From Mesorhizobium sp. LHD-90 (lineage in GTDB: Bacteria > Pseudomonadota > Alphaproteobacteria > Rhizobiales > Rhizobiaceae), in the NCBI RefSeq assembly GCF_030929505.1, contig NZ_JAVFVV010000002.1:310001-374000 (forward strand): DNA of 64,000 bases, read 5' to 3'. Of this stretch, positions 38,645-48,975 are shown piece after piece. How positions within the stretch are numbered: the first letter of the stretch is position 1; each line of letters starts with the position of its first letter. A program made the position numbers and the translations under genes. The notes below the pieces were generated by a model that did not search any database, had not been told where the DNA came from, and saw only the letters and a program-made list of their open reading frames with translations.

Positions 38645-39539
38645 CATCGCCCTCAACGACAGGTATGATCCCGAAGCTGCTGCTGCTCGGCGACGGTATT
38701 TCTGGAGCCGCTTTCTTGTCTATGCAGTGCTGACGTTTTTCGCGGTCATCTACCTCGTGCCGCTGCTGGTCGTGATCTTCAACTCTTTGCGGGAGCAGCC
38801 CGAGATCGCGCAGAACGGCCTCATCTCCTTGCCGCGCAGCTTCCGCCTTGATGCATGGGCCGATGCCTGGGGCTCCTACTGCATCAGCGGAACTTGCGAG
38901 GGAATGCGGCGCAATTTCTTCAACTCGCTATGGATGACGGTCCCCGCCACCATCATCTCGACCGTTCTCGGAGCAATAAACGGCTACATCCTCTCCAAAT
39001 GGCGCTTCAAGGGCTCCGAAGTGCTCTTCAATCTGATGCTGCTCGGCGTTTTCATGCCCGGCCAGATCTCGCTCATGCCGTGGGCGTTCCTGCTTGGTAA
39101 GCTCGGCCTCACCAATTCGACGTACGGCCTCGTGCTGATTCACGTCATCCAGGGCATCTCGTTCACAACGCTGTTCTGCCGCAATTTCTACGTGAGCATC
39201 CCCGACGACCTCATCAAGGCGGCGCGCATCGACGGCGCCGGCTTCTGGCGCATTTTCCGCAAGATCATCCTGCCGCTGTCACCGCCGATTCTGATCGTCA
39301 CCGTCATCTGGCAGTTCACCGGCATTTGGAACGAATATCTGTTCGGCGTCGTCTTCACATCGGGGCAGGAGCAGCCGATCACGGCTGCGTTGGTCGCTCT
39401 CACTGCCGGCGGTACGACCGCCCGCGCTTACGACGTTATGAGCGCAGCAGTGTTGATCGGCGCGTTGCCGCCGTTGCTGATCTACCTGTTCGGCGGAAAA
39501 TACTTCGTACGCGGCCTGACCCAGGGCGCCATCAAATGA
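38637..39539 (+). CDS. Sugar ABC transporter permease (MalG-like)
   Basis: The 300-residue inner-membrane permease carries the EAA loop AARIDGAGFWRIFRKIILPL and the C-terminal end FVRGLTQGAIK common to MalG-type subunits. A periplasmic loop at about residues 75-90 contains two cysteines (SYCISGTCEG) that may form a disulfide. ATG 38637 lies inside the end of the previous gene, indicating translational coupling; longer frames upstream are out of context. Confidence 0.92.
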   Translation: MASIALNDRYDPEAAAARRRYFWSRFLVYAVLTFFAVIYLVPLLVVIFNSLREQPEIAQNGLISLPRSFRLDAWADAWGSYCISGTCEGMRRNFFNSLWMTVPATIISTVLGAINGYILSKWRFKGSEVLFNLMLLGVFMPGQISLMPWAFLLGKLGLTNSTYGLVLIHVIQGISFTTLFCRNFYVSIPDDLIKAARIDGAGFWRIFRKIILPLSPPILIVTVIWQFTGIWNEYLFGVVFTSGQEQPITAALVALTAGGTTARAYDVMSAAVLIGALPPLLIYLFGGKYFVRGLTQGAIK

Positions 39540-39549
39540 GACGCCCTTA

Positions 39550-40647
<1,098 letters not shown>

Positions 40648-40650
40648 CTG

Positions 40651-41421
40651 ATGTCCCCACAATTCGCGACTTACCCGAGCTTGACCGACCGCGTCGTGCT
40701 GATCTCTGGCGGCGCCTCCGGCATCGGTGCCGACATGGTCCGAGCCTTCGCCTCGAGCGGCGCTCGTGTCGGTCTTCTCGATGTGCAGGATGCGCCCGCG
40801 CGGGCGCTGGTGGCGGAGCTGAGCGAGGCCAGGCACGCACCGCTCTATCTTCGCTGCGACGTGACCGATATCGATGCGCTGCAGGCCTCGATAGAAGATG
40901 TGCGTGCGCGGCTTGGTCCGGTCGCCGTCCTCGTCAACAACGCCGCCAACGATCAGCGGCACAGTATCGGCGAGGTGACTGCCGACTATTGGGACAACAG
41001 CTTCGACGTCAATCTCCGCCATCATTTCTTCGCTGCGCAGGCAGTGCATCCGCATATGAAGGAACTCGGCTTCGGCTCGATCATAAACTTCTCGTCGATC
41101 TCCTGGCGCTTCGGGGCCGATCAGATGGTGACCTATGCGACGGCCAAGGGAGCTGTCGTCGCCTTGACCCGCGCGCTTGCGCGATCGTTCGGTCCTGACA
41201 ACATCCGCGTCAATGCGATCGAGCCTGGCGCCGTCATCACGGAGCGGCAGCGCGAGCTGTGGTTCAAGACGCAGGACGCAATCGACCAGACGGTGCAGCG
41301 ACAGCTGATCCGCCGCGTCCTGCTGGGCGAGGAGATCGCGCGGGCAGCACTTTTCCTGGCGGCGGACGACAGCCGCATGATCACCAAGCAATCCATCACC
41401 GTCGATGCGGGTCTGCGCTGA
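40651..41421 (+). CDS. SDR family oxidoreductase in the sugar operon
   Basis: This 256-residue classical short-chain dehydrogenase has the coenzyme motif SGGASGIGADMV, the structural NNA in VLVNNAANDQ and the catalytic YATAK with an upstream serine in NFSSISW. LLDVQDAP after the second strand carries an Asp that favours NAD over NADP. It probably oxidises the imported sugar or a derived polyol. It starts 3 nt after the ATPase gene. Confidence 0.9.
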   Translation: MSPQFATYPSLTDRVVLISGGASGIGADMVRAFASSGARVGLLDVQDAPARALVAELSEARHAPLYLRCDVTDIDALQASIEDVRARLGPVAVLVNNAANDQRHSIGEVTADYWDNSFDVNLRHHFFAAQAVHPHMKELGFGSIINFSSISWRFGADQMVTYATAKGAVVALTRALARSFGPDNIRVNAIEPGAVITERQRELWFKTQDAIDQTVQRQLIRRVLLGEEIARAALFLAADDSRMITKQSITVDAGLR

Positions 41422-41458
41422 TGCGATCATTCCCTCATTCCCCACTGGAGCCAAGTTG

Positions 41459-42439
41459 ATGTTTCGCCTCGGCCTCAATCCTTATGGGCTGACTTATCAT
41501 CTCGGCCTGCAGGGTCGCGGAACACCGCGCCACAACCCTAATGGGGCGGGTCTCCAGGGCTTCATCGCGCTCGCCGAGGAACTTGGTGCACGAACGCTCG
41601 AAATTTACGAGCCTTGGCTCACCGACCTGCCCGACGCCGAGGTCGTCAACCTGCGCAAGCGACTGGCCGGGCTCGGCATCGTGCCGGTGGTGAGCGGCGG
41701 CCTTCTCGTCGCCGGTCCCCTGGACAAAGCCTTCCGCGCAGCGCGCCTGCTGGAAGCGACGACGATCCGTACCGCGCTGACCCCCGTCCTGTGCGGCGAT
41801 CGCAACGCGTGGGGCGAGAAGTGGACCGAATTCGACGCGACGATCCGCGCTGCCCTGAGAGAATGGGGACCGCGGGCGGCGGCGGAAGGACGGGTGCTAG
41901 CCATCGAGAACCATCAGGATTTTGGCAGCGACGAGTTGGTCGCGTTCTGCGAGCTTGGGGGGCCAGCTGTCGGCATCACCTTCGATACGGGCAACACGTT
42001 CCCCGTCGGCGAGGCGCCGCTTGCCTTCACGCGAAGGATCGCGCCCCACGTTCGCCACGTCCACCTGAAGGACTACCGCGTGCAATTCACCGATGAGGGA
42101 TATCGTCTCGTCCGCTGTGCGATCGGAGACGGCGCCGTGCCTTTTGCCAAACTGGCGGCCATCCTCGCCGAGCACCACGACACGTTAACCGCGGTGCTTG
42201 AACCCGGCGCGCTGGAGGCCCGCCACGTTCGCCTTCTCACCGATGAGTGGTGGAACGGATACCCTGAGAAGACCGCGCGTGAGTTGGTGGCCTGCCTTAG
42301 CGCCGCGCATGTGAACCGCCTTGCCGACGACGCCGATTACCGGACGCCGTGGGAGCGCGAGGAGGACGGCGCGCTCGTTTCTTATGAGCTCGATATGATC
42401 CGCCGCAGCGCCGCCAACATGAAGAAGTTCGATCTATGA
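41459..42439 (+). CDS. Sugar phosphate isomerase/epimerase (xylose isomerase-like TIM barrel)
   Basis: The 326-residue TIM-barrel protein has the metal-binding set of the AP-endonuclease-2/xylose isomerase superfamily: Glu in LAIENHQDFG, Asp in ITFDTGN, His in VRHVHLKDY and Glu in AVLEPGALE. It probably isomerises or epimerises a keto-sugar made by the neighbouring dehydrogenases. ATG 41459 is supported by GGAG upstream and by the natural MFRLGLNPYGL start; the longer frame from 41405 overlaps the previous gene. Confidence 0.88.
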   Translation: MFRLGLNPYGLTYHLGLQGRGTPRHNPNGAGLQGFIALAEELGARTLEIYEPWLTDLPDAEVVNLRKRLAGLGIVPVVSGGLLVAGPLDKAFRAARLLEATTIRTALTPVLCGDRNAWGEKWTEFDATIRAALREWGPRAAAEGRVLAIENHQDFGSDELVAFCELGGPAVGITFDTGNTFPVGEAPLAFTRRIAPHVRHVHLKDYRVQFTDEGYRLVRCAIGDGAVPFAKLAAILAEHHDTLTAVLEPGALEARHVRLLTDEWWNGYPEKTARELVACLSAAHVNRLADDADYRTPWEREEDGALVSYELDMIRRSAANMKKFDL

Positions 42440-42455
42440 CAACGGAGAAACAAAC

Positions 42456-43268
42456 ATGACCGCCCGAGAACTTAGCGGCCTCACCGCCTTCGTGACCGGC
42501 TCTGGACGCGGTCTCGGCCGCGTGATGGCCGAGCGCCTGGCCGAACTCGGAGCAAACGTCGCGATACACGATCTGGATTGGACGAGGCCCTCCCAATATG
42601 GCGAATTCGCCGACCTCGGCGAATCCGCCAAGGGTTTGGAAAAGCATGGCACGCGCGTGACTGCGGTCACCGGCAACATCGGCGACAGGGACGCCATCGC
42701 CGAAATGAAGAGGAAGATCGAGGCGGACCTCGGCGATGTGCACGTCCTGGTCAACTGCGCAGGCGGCGACATCGGTGCAAAGGGGGTAAAGCCAAATCCC
42801 AACAACGCGCTCGACATCGCCTACGAAGACATCAGGACACTGACCGAGAACAACCTCATCGGCACAATGCTGGTCTGCCAGGCATTTGTACCGCCGATGG
42901 TCAAGCGCGGCTCCGGTTCGGTGATCAACATCGCCTCGGCGGCGGCGCATATCGGCTGCTCGCCGGAAGTCGTTTATTCGACGCTGAAAGCCGCGGTCGT
43001 CCACTATACGCGCTGCCTCGCCAAGGAACTGATTGACGACGGCGTGCGTGTCAATGCGATCAGCCCCGGCGCGACCAAGACCGCGCGGTTCCAGGCGAGC
43101 CGGGTGGTCGATCCGGCACGGATGGATTCGAGCCAGAAATCTTTGAACCGCTACGCGGAGGCGGAAGAGATCGCGGAAGCGGTGGCCTTCCTCGCTGGTC
43201 CGCGTGCACGCTTCATTAACGGCCAGGTCATCCGAGTCGACGGCGGCTTCACCATCTTCCCAGGTTGA
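42456..43268 (+). CDS. Second SDR family oxidoreductase in the sugar operon
   Basis: This 270-residue classical short-chain dehydrogenase carries FVTGSGRGLGRVMAE (coenzyme), NCAGG in place of NNAG, the catalytic serine in NIASAAAHIG and YSTLK. IHDLDW after strand two suggests NAD. It ends the seven-gene operon, 16 nt after the isomerase. Two dehydrogenases around an isomerase suggest oxidation at two carbons of the substrate, a general idea from similar operons. Confidence 0.9.
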   Translation: MTARELSGLTAFVTGSGRGLGRVMAERLAELGANVAIHDLDWTRPSQYGEFADLGESAKGLEKHGTRVTAVTGNIGDRDAIAEMKRKIEADLGDVHVLVNCAGGDIGAKGVKPNPNNALDIAYEDIRTLTENNLIGTMLVCQAFVPPMVKRGSGSVINIASAAAHIGCSPEVVYSTLKAAVVHYTRCLAKELIDDGVRVNAISPGATKTARFQASRVVDPARMDSSQKSLNRYAEAEEIAEAVAFLAGPRARFINGQVIRVDGGFTIFPG

Positions 43269-43670
43269 AGCGCAACTGTCATAGCCTGTTGGAGGACGCC
43301 TCACCATTGAGCGCTGAGTTATGCCGAAACCGTGCATCGCCCCTACATTGTCCTCGAGTCGCGTGATACACGCGAGAAGCCAATGTCCGGGCTTGAGTTC
43401 CGCGCACGCCTAACCAGGTCCTCCCAGCAACGGGGGCCTGTTTCGGAACAAGACATGCACAAGTCAGCTGCGATCGGGGCAGCTTGAGATTGCACACAGG
43501 GCCTACACGTCGGTCCGGAGGGCTCACGTGGCCGCTGGATCGGTACCGCTTCGTCGACGGATGCCGTGAACCCGAAGGGCGATACGCCCTGGTGAACAGG
43601 ACATTCAATATTCGTCCCGGCGCAACGGCGAGCGTGATGGCTCCGGATCAAGCAAACGATTGTCCGATAG
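43269..43670. other. Intergenic region before the acyl-CoA dehydrogenase remnant
   Basis: About 400 bp without a supported gene separate the sugar operon from the broken acyl-CoA dehydrogenase. Short frames on both strands have no recognisable domain. No clear terminator or promoter could be named. Confidence 0.45.
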
Positions 43671-43682
43671 ATGGAAGAAGAG

Positions 43683-45445
43683 ATGGCTTCATATTCGCCT
43701 CCGATCGATGATATCGCTTTCCTGCTTGCGGAGGTCTTTGATTTTGACCGCCTAATGCGGTCGCTTCCCGGCTGCCAGGACGTCGATGCCAAGCTTGCGG
43801 TATCTATCCTGGAAGAGGGCGGTAGATTCTGTACGGGCGTGCTCGAACCGTTGAACAGGTCCGGTGACGAGGAAGGCTGTCGGCTCACGGACGGCCAGGT
43901 CTTCACACCGAAGGGGATGCCTGAAGCATACAGGGCCTTTGTAGACGCGGGCTGGTCGGCCCTTTTCGGCAGACCCGGAGTATGGCGGGCAGGGCCTGCC
44001 TCGCGTCATCCAGATCCTGTTCGATGAGATGCTGTCCTCCGCCAACCTGTCGTTTGGCCTCTTCCCGGGGCTTACGCGTGGCGCCGTGGAAGCGCTCTCG
44101 AATCACGCAAGCGCGGAGCTCAGGCAGAAATACCTGCCGAAGATGATCGCCGGCGAATGGACTGGCGCGATGGCCCTGACAGAATCGTCGGCCGGCACCG
44201 ACCTCAGGTCTCCTGACAGCGCGGGCCGGGCCTGTCGGCGACGGCTCCTATCGTATCCATGGAACGAAGATTTTCATCTCGTCGGGCGACCACGACTTTG
44301 GGGGGAACGTCGTCCACCTGGTGCTAGCTCGTTTGCCCGATGCCCCGAAGGGAGTAAAGGGTATCAGCCTGTTCCTGACGCCAAAGTTTCTCGTCGAGGA
44401 AGACGGCACGCCCGGAGCACGAAACGGGATCTCGGTCGGGTCTCTGGAACACAAGATGGGCATACATGCTCAGCCGACCTGCGTCATGAATTACGACGGT
44501 GGGATCGGCGGGCTGGTCGGTGAACCGGGTCGCGGCCTCGATGCCATGTTGACAATGATGAAGGCGGAGCGCCTGTTCGTTGGTGTGCAGGGGCTGGGTA
44601 TCGCCGAGATAGCCAATCAGAAGGCCGCAAACTATGCACATGAGCGTAGGCAGGGGCGTTCGGCTGATGGGAGCCGTTGGCCTGTTCCCATCATAGAGCA
44701 TGCCGACGTGCGCAGGATGCTGCTGACCGGACGCAGCCTGGCGGATGCGTCGCGCGCGTTGGCGGTATGGACGGCCATGCAGATGGACGTCGCTGCCCGT
44801 CATCCGGACCCTGCTGTGCGCAAGGAAGCGGACGCTCTCGTTGCGCTGCTGACGCCTGTAATCAAGGCGGCTTTCACGGATTTCGGCTTTGAAACGGCAG
44901 TGGCTTCGCAGCAGGTGTTTGGTGGCCACGGCTATATCCGCGAATGGGGGATGGAGCAGTTTGTCCGCGATGCGCGCATCACGCAGATTTACGAGGGCAC
45001 CAACGGTGTGCAGGCAATGGATCTCGTTGGCCGCAAGCTGTTGGCGGATGGCGGAGCCGCGGCCGGTCGCTTCTTCTCGATAATCAAGCAGGACCTTGAA
45101 ATTGCGGCGCAAGTGCCCGAAGCCGAGCAGATCGCCAGGGCAACCGAACAGGCGCTCGGACGGCTCGAGCGGACGACGTCCTATCTTCTCGCTACCCGTG
45201 CCGATCTCGCGGCGGCCGGCGCTGCGGCGACCGACTATCTGCGCCTGTTCGCACTCGTCGCGTGTAGCTGGATGTGGGCGCGGATGGCTTTGAAGGCAGC
45301 CAACAGCGACGCTCCGCTCCGCCGCCGCAAGCGCGCCGCTGCCGCCTTTTTTGTCGAACGGGTGTTGCCACAGACCCTGGCGCTGGAGCTTTCCATCACC
45401 AATGGTCCGGCAACATTGATGGCAATCGAGGGGGATCTCCTCTGA
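43683..45445 (+). pseudogene. Acyl-CoA dehydrogenase gene with two single-base insertions
   Basis: The sequence encodes all of an approximately 590-residue acyl-CoA dehydrogenase (PIDDIAFLLAEVFDFDRLM at the N-terminus, GMEQFVRDARITQIYEGTNG near the FAD/CoA site) but in three frames. The first shift lies in the T-run at 43963-43966: removing one T restores ALSADPEYGGQGLP. The second lies at 44206: removing one A restores GTDLGLLTARAGPVGDG. With both corrected, the reading frame is open to the stop at 45445. The gene is either freshly dead or carries two sequence errors. ATG 43683 follows GAAGAAG. Confidence 0.88.
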
Positions 45446-45836
45446 GGGAAGCGGCCCGGCTTGTTCATCTAGCCATGGCGATCGTTGCCGCGACTGCCAG
45501 ATGCGACGGCTGAAATGGACGCGATCCCGACGGTTCGTCCATAGAGCTCCACTGCAAAACGCGACAGCGAAGAGTCTCGATACCCGGCACCATCGCAATG
45601 TGATATATGAACTAAATGGTTTATTGACATTGCTCCGGCTCGCCACCAAGATGATCGAGCCGGTTCGGACACTGCGGTCGACAATATCTCTGGAAACTTC
45701 GGGTGAGGACCGTCGCCGGAGGAGGTTCAAGAAGTTCCTCTTCCGGACTGGGGACCGCTGCGCCTCGGTCGCAATCACGACGGACGTGTGAAGCCGGGGA
45801 TGTCGAGCAGAAGTCTGGTACCGCCTGGGAAGCATA
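45446..45836. other. Intergenic region upstream of the NitT/TauT-type importer
   Basis: A 390-bp stretch without a supported gene. The centre (45595-45640) is strikingly A/T-rich and contains the 22-bp operator-like site listed separately. The transport operon starts about 210 bp downstream of it. Confidence 0.5.
45603..45624. promoter_or_regulatory. AT-rich 22-bp operator-like site (copy 1)
   Basis: Read on the minus strand, this site matches the site at 61432-61453 at 19 of 22 positions, including the flanks ATAAAC and CATATAT. It lies upstream of the NitT/TauT-type operon. A shared regulator is inferred. Confidence 0.55.
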
Positions 45837-46850
45837 ATGGAGAGAGCCTTGAGAGACTTCAAGCCGGAGATGAGCATTCGCATTCTATGCACTGTACTTA
45901 GCCTGCTGTTGCTTCCTGTTGCCAATGTGCGGGCGCAGACTTTGACTGATGTGTCGATAGCGCTTCCATCGACCAGCGTCGTCGGCGGATCGATCCGGCT
46001 CGCCGATGTGATGGGCATGTTCGAGAAACACGGCCTGAAGCCGAAGTTTACGGTGATGGATGGCGGCGCCGTGACACTGTCGGCACTGGTTTCCGGGTCG
46101 GTCGATGCAGCGATGCTGGGCGGAACCGAGAACGCAGTCGCCCGTTCGCGTGGCCAAGATGTCGTCATCCTTGCGAACACATATGGCGGTTTCGGCGCGA
46201 CGCTGGTACTCGACAGGGCAGTTGCAGACGCGAGCGGGGTCGCTCCTGACGCTCCGCTCCAGCAGCGCCTGAAAGCGCTTTCGGGGCTGACGCTCGCTGC
46301 GCCCAGCCCGACCTCCGACTATACGTTCGCCTTCAAGTCGGCTGCGGCCGGGCAGGGGGCTGCTCCCAATTTCGTGTTTATGAGTCAAAGTGCCATGCCG
46401 GCTGCCCTGCAGAGCGGCGCTGTTCAGGGCTACGTGGCCAGCGCCCCGAACTGGGGCGCGCAAGTCTTGTCGGGAACGGCTGTCGTCTGGATCAGCGGTC
46501 CCAAACGAGAGCTGCCTCCGGAATTCTCGCCGCGCAGTTCGATCAGCTTGCAGATGATGCGTGCCACCGCTGACGGCAAGCCGGAAATTACCGGATCATT
46601 GATCGCCGTCGTGGACGAGATGATCGCCGCCATGACAAACCGCCCCGACGATGTGATCGCGGCGCTGGGCAAGCTTTATCCCGCCTTGTCGGCGGAGGAA
46701 CTGAAACTGCTCTTCGGTTCGGAATCCGGTCCTTGGGCTGCCAACAGGCTCACGGTCGAGGATGTCCAGGCCGACCTCGAATTCGCACTGCGCACCGGAG
46801 TGCTTTCGAGCCTGGAGGGTATAGACGCTCGCCAGATGCTTCACCCGTAG
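45837..46850 (+). CDS. NitT/TauT-type ABC transporter substrate-binding protein
   Basis: This 337-residue periplasmic binding protein has a signal peptide (LCTVLSLLLLPVANVRAQ). It belongs to the SsuA/THI5-like group that binds nitrate, sulfonates, aromatic acids or thiamine precursors: ADVMGMFEKHGLKPKF, then GGAVTLSALVSGSVDAAML, where such proteins read GSGAQLVQALVSGQVDAGI. The substrate cannot be deduced. The ATPase and permease genes follow on the same strand. The start at 45837 has GGGAAG upstream; an internal ATG at 45870 is less well placed. Confidence 0.85.
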   Translation: MERALRDFKPEMSIRILCTVLSLLLLPVANVRAQTLTDVSIALPSTSVVGGSIRLADVMGMFEKHGLKPKFTVMDGGAVTLSALVSGSVDAAMLGGTENAVARSRGQDVVILANTYGGFGATLVLDRAVADASGVAPDAPLQQRLKALSGLTLAAPSPTSDYTFAFKSAAAGQGAAPNFVFMSQSAMPAALQSGAVQGYVASAPNWGAQVLSGTAVVWISGPKRELPPEFSPRSSISLQMMRATADGKPEITGSLIAVVDEMIAAMTNRPDDVIAALGKLYPALSAEELKLLFGSESGPWAANRLTVEDVQADLEFALRTGVLSSLEGIDARQMLHP

Positions 46851-46972
46851 ATTGTTGGCACGCGTCCATCGACGGCCTCGTTGAAAAACGGGGCCCTCGA
46901 TAGGGAGATCGTTGTGCCTGACGTGCGGCTTGCGCGTCCGAATATGCAGACCCGTGCGCAGTGGAACAGTAC

Positions 46973-47764
46973 ATGGAACAGATCCGAAGCGCTACCGCCG
47001 CGGCTGTCATCTGCCGGCAGCTGGCAATCAGTTTCGACGAGGTCGTGGTCAAGTTTGGCGACTTTCATGCGATGGGGCCGACCAGCCTCGACGTCCGCCA
47101 TGGCGAGTTCCTGGCGATCGTAGGTCCCAGCGGATGCGGGAAATCGACCTTGCTGAACCTCGTTGCCGGCACGCTGGTGCCCAGCAGCGGTGCAGTCGCC
47201 TACAAGGGCAATGGGGTCGCGGGTATCAACCACGACGTTGGCTACGTGACCCAGAAGAACTATTGCCTACCGTGGCGCACGGTGGAGGGCAACGTCCGCC
47301 TTCCCCTCGAGTTTCGCAACGTCCCTCCCGCAGATGCGCGCGAACAAGTTCGCGATGCGCTCGCCATGGTCGGGCTGCTTGGATTCGAGAAGGCGTACCC
47401 CAAGCAGCTGTCGGGCGGGATGCAGCAGCGCGTCGCCATAGCGCGCACTCTGGCATACCGGCCGAGCGTTTATCTCATGGACGAGCCTTTCGGCAGCCTC
47501 GACGCGCAATTGCGCACGCGCATGCATGAAGAACTGCTCAAGATCTGGCAGGAGACCGGGGCGACCTTCGTCTTCGTCACGCATGACCTGCAGGAGGCGA
47601 TCACGCTGGCTGACCGGGTGGTCGTCATGTCGAAGCGGCCAGGAATTCCGAAACTTGTCGTCGACATCGACCTGCCCCGCCCTCGGGACATAATCGATAT
47701 TCAGGCGAGCCCTGCTTTCGGCGCATACTTCAAGACGCTGTGGGCCGCTCTCGACGTTCACTAG
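46973..47764 (+). CDS. NitT/TauT-type ABC transporter ATP-binding protein
   Basis: The 263-residue ATPase has Walker A GPSGCGKST, the Q-loop QKNYCLPWRTVEGNV typical of the nitrate/taurine group, the signature LSGGMQQRVAIARTL, Walker B YLMDEPFGSLD and the switch VTHDLQEA. A GTG four codons earlier (46961) is an alternative start; neither has a clear ribosome site. It ends 20 nt before the permease. Confidence 0.9.
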   Translation: MEQIRSATAAAVICRQLAISFDEVVVKFGDFHAMGPTSLDVRHGEFLAIVGPSGCGKSTLLNLVAGTLVPSSGAVAYKGNGVAGINHDVGYVTQKNYCLPWRTVEGNVRLPLEFRNVPPADAREQVRDALAMVGLLGFEKAYPKQLSGGMQQRVAIARTLAYRPSVYLMDEPFGSLDAQLRTRMHEELLKIWQETGATFVFVTHDLQEAITLADRVVVMSKRPGIPKLVVDIDLPRPRDIIDIQASPAFGAYFKTLWAALDVH

Positions 47765-47784
47765 GACATTTAGGGAGGCTGGAC

Positions 47785-48609
47785 ATGGCTATCGACAACC
47801 GACAGCCGGCGCGGCACGGCTGGCGATTTTTCGTGGGCTCGAACACGTTTCTTCAAGTGCTCGTCGGGATCGTCGGGCTTGCATTCTGGGAAGCCGCCTC
47901 ACGCAGCTTCGATCTCGACTTTTGGATCAGCAGTCCTACCGCGGTAGCAACGGAACTCGTCCGGTGGGAACGATCCGGTCACCTTTGGGTCGACCTGCGG
48001 GTGACCATGACCGAGGCGAGCCTCGGCTTCATCGTTGGCTGTATCGCAGGCGGCTTCACGGGCTTCGTCCTCGGCTGGACACAACGGCTCGGAGACATAC
48101 TCGAACCCTATATCGTTGCGCTATATTCCATTCCGAAGATCGCATTGGCGCCGCTGTTCGTGCTGTGGCTCGGCATCGGCGTGACCAACAAGGTGATGTT
48201 TGCGGCGATGCTCGTCTTTTTCATCGTCTTCTTCACCACCTACCGCGGCGTGCGCAGTGTCGACCGAGAGCTCGTGCAGAATGCCTGGCTTCTTGGGGCC
48301 AATCGCTGGGACATCTGGACCAAGATAGCCATTCCCTATTCCGCTGTGTGGATGTTGACGGGCCTGCGTATCGCGCTGCCCGATGCTCTGATAGGTGCGA
48401 TCGTAGGTGAGTTTGTGGCATCCGACGCCGGCGTCGGGTATCGGATCAAGGAGGCGACGGCTTTCGTCAACACCGCTGGCGTCTTCGCAGGCCTCTTTGT
48501 CTTGCTCTTGATCAGCCTGTGTCTGCTCAGCCTTCTCAAGCTCATCGAGAACCGCACCTTGCGATGGCAGGCAGGGGACGGGGCCATCGCGACGGAGCCA
48601 GGCCATTGA
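47785..48609 (+). CDS. NitT/TauT-type ABC transporter permease
   Basis: The 274-residue inner-membrane permease has the EAA-loop segment NAWLLGANRWDIWTKIAIPY and the family stretch ALPDALIGAIVGEFVASDAGVGY. About six helices are apparent. ATG 47785 follows an AGGGAGG ribosome site. It completes a three-gene importer whose binding protein comes first. Confidence 0.9.
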   Translation: MAIDNRQPARHGWRFFVGSNTFLQVLVGIVGLAFWEAASRSFDLDFWISSPTAVATELVRWERSGHLWVDLRVTMTEASLGFIVGCIAGGFTGFVLGWTQRLGDILEPYIVALYSIPKIALAPLFVLWLGIGVTNKVMFAAMLVFFIVFFTTYRGVRSVDRELVQNAWLLGANRWDIWTKIAIPYSAVWMLTGLRIALPDALIGAIVGEFVASDAGVGYRIKEATAFVNTAGVFAGLFVLLLISLCLLSLLKLIENRTLRWQAGDGAIATEPGH

Positions 48610-48975
48610 CTGCCGGGCGTGCTATCCGCTGCGGTCCCTCGGAGCCTCCGCACGTTCATCCTGCTCCGCACTCCGCAGCATCGCCCGATCTGGTTTTGAA
48701 GGGGGGCTCAGTCACGGCATCGCGCCATACGTCCCTTCCATCATCAGAATTGACATAAATCATTTAAATAAGATAGGTTCATTGAATGGGACGGCCGTGG
48801 GCAAGAGGAATTGACCCCGGCAGCGACTTGGAGCGACCGCGGGTTATCAACCTCTCTGCGAAGTTCTGATCAACACTTGGCGCCTGCTCGACCCGGCGAG
48901 CTCGATCGCTCATCGCAGCCGCGGTTCGGGGTCGCCGTTGAGAAGGACTGATAGGCGAAATAGGAGCAAACGTAA
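48610..48975. other. Intergenic region upstream of the Dpp-type importer
   Basis: A 366-bp stretch with no supported gene. An A/T-rich core at 48748-48782 contains the operator-like site. No binding-protein gene precedes the permease, which is unusual for this importer type. Confidence 0.5.
48755..48776. promoter_or_regulatory. AT-rich 22-bp operator-like site (copy 2, weaker)
   Basis: Matches copy 1 (read on its minus strand) at 16 of 22 positions; the shared core is ATAAA, then CATTTA. It lies about 200 bp upstream of the dppB-like start. Alone it would not be convincing. Confidence 0.35.

Noticed and set aside
44324-46180. A 618-codon minus-strand open frame opposite the acyl-CoA dehydrogenase remnant
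   Set aside because: No domain is recognisable, it crosses a clear intergenic region and the next binding-protein gene, and the plus strand shows strong acyl-CoA dehydrogenase similarity in three frames.
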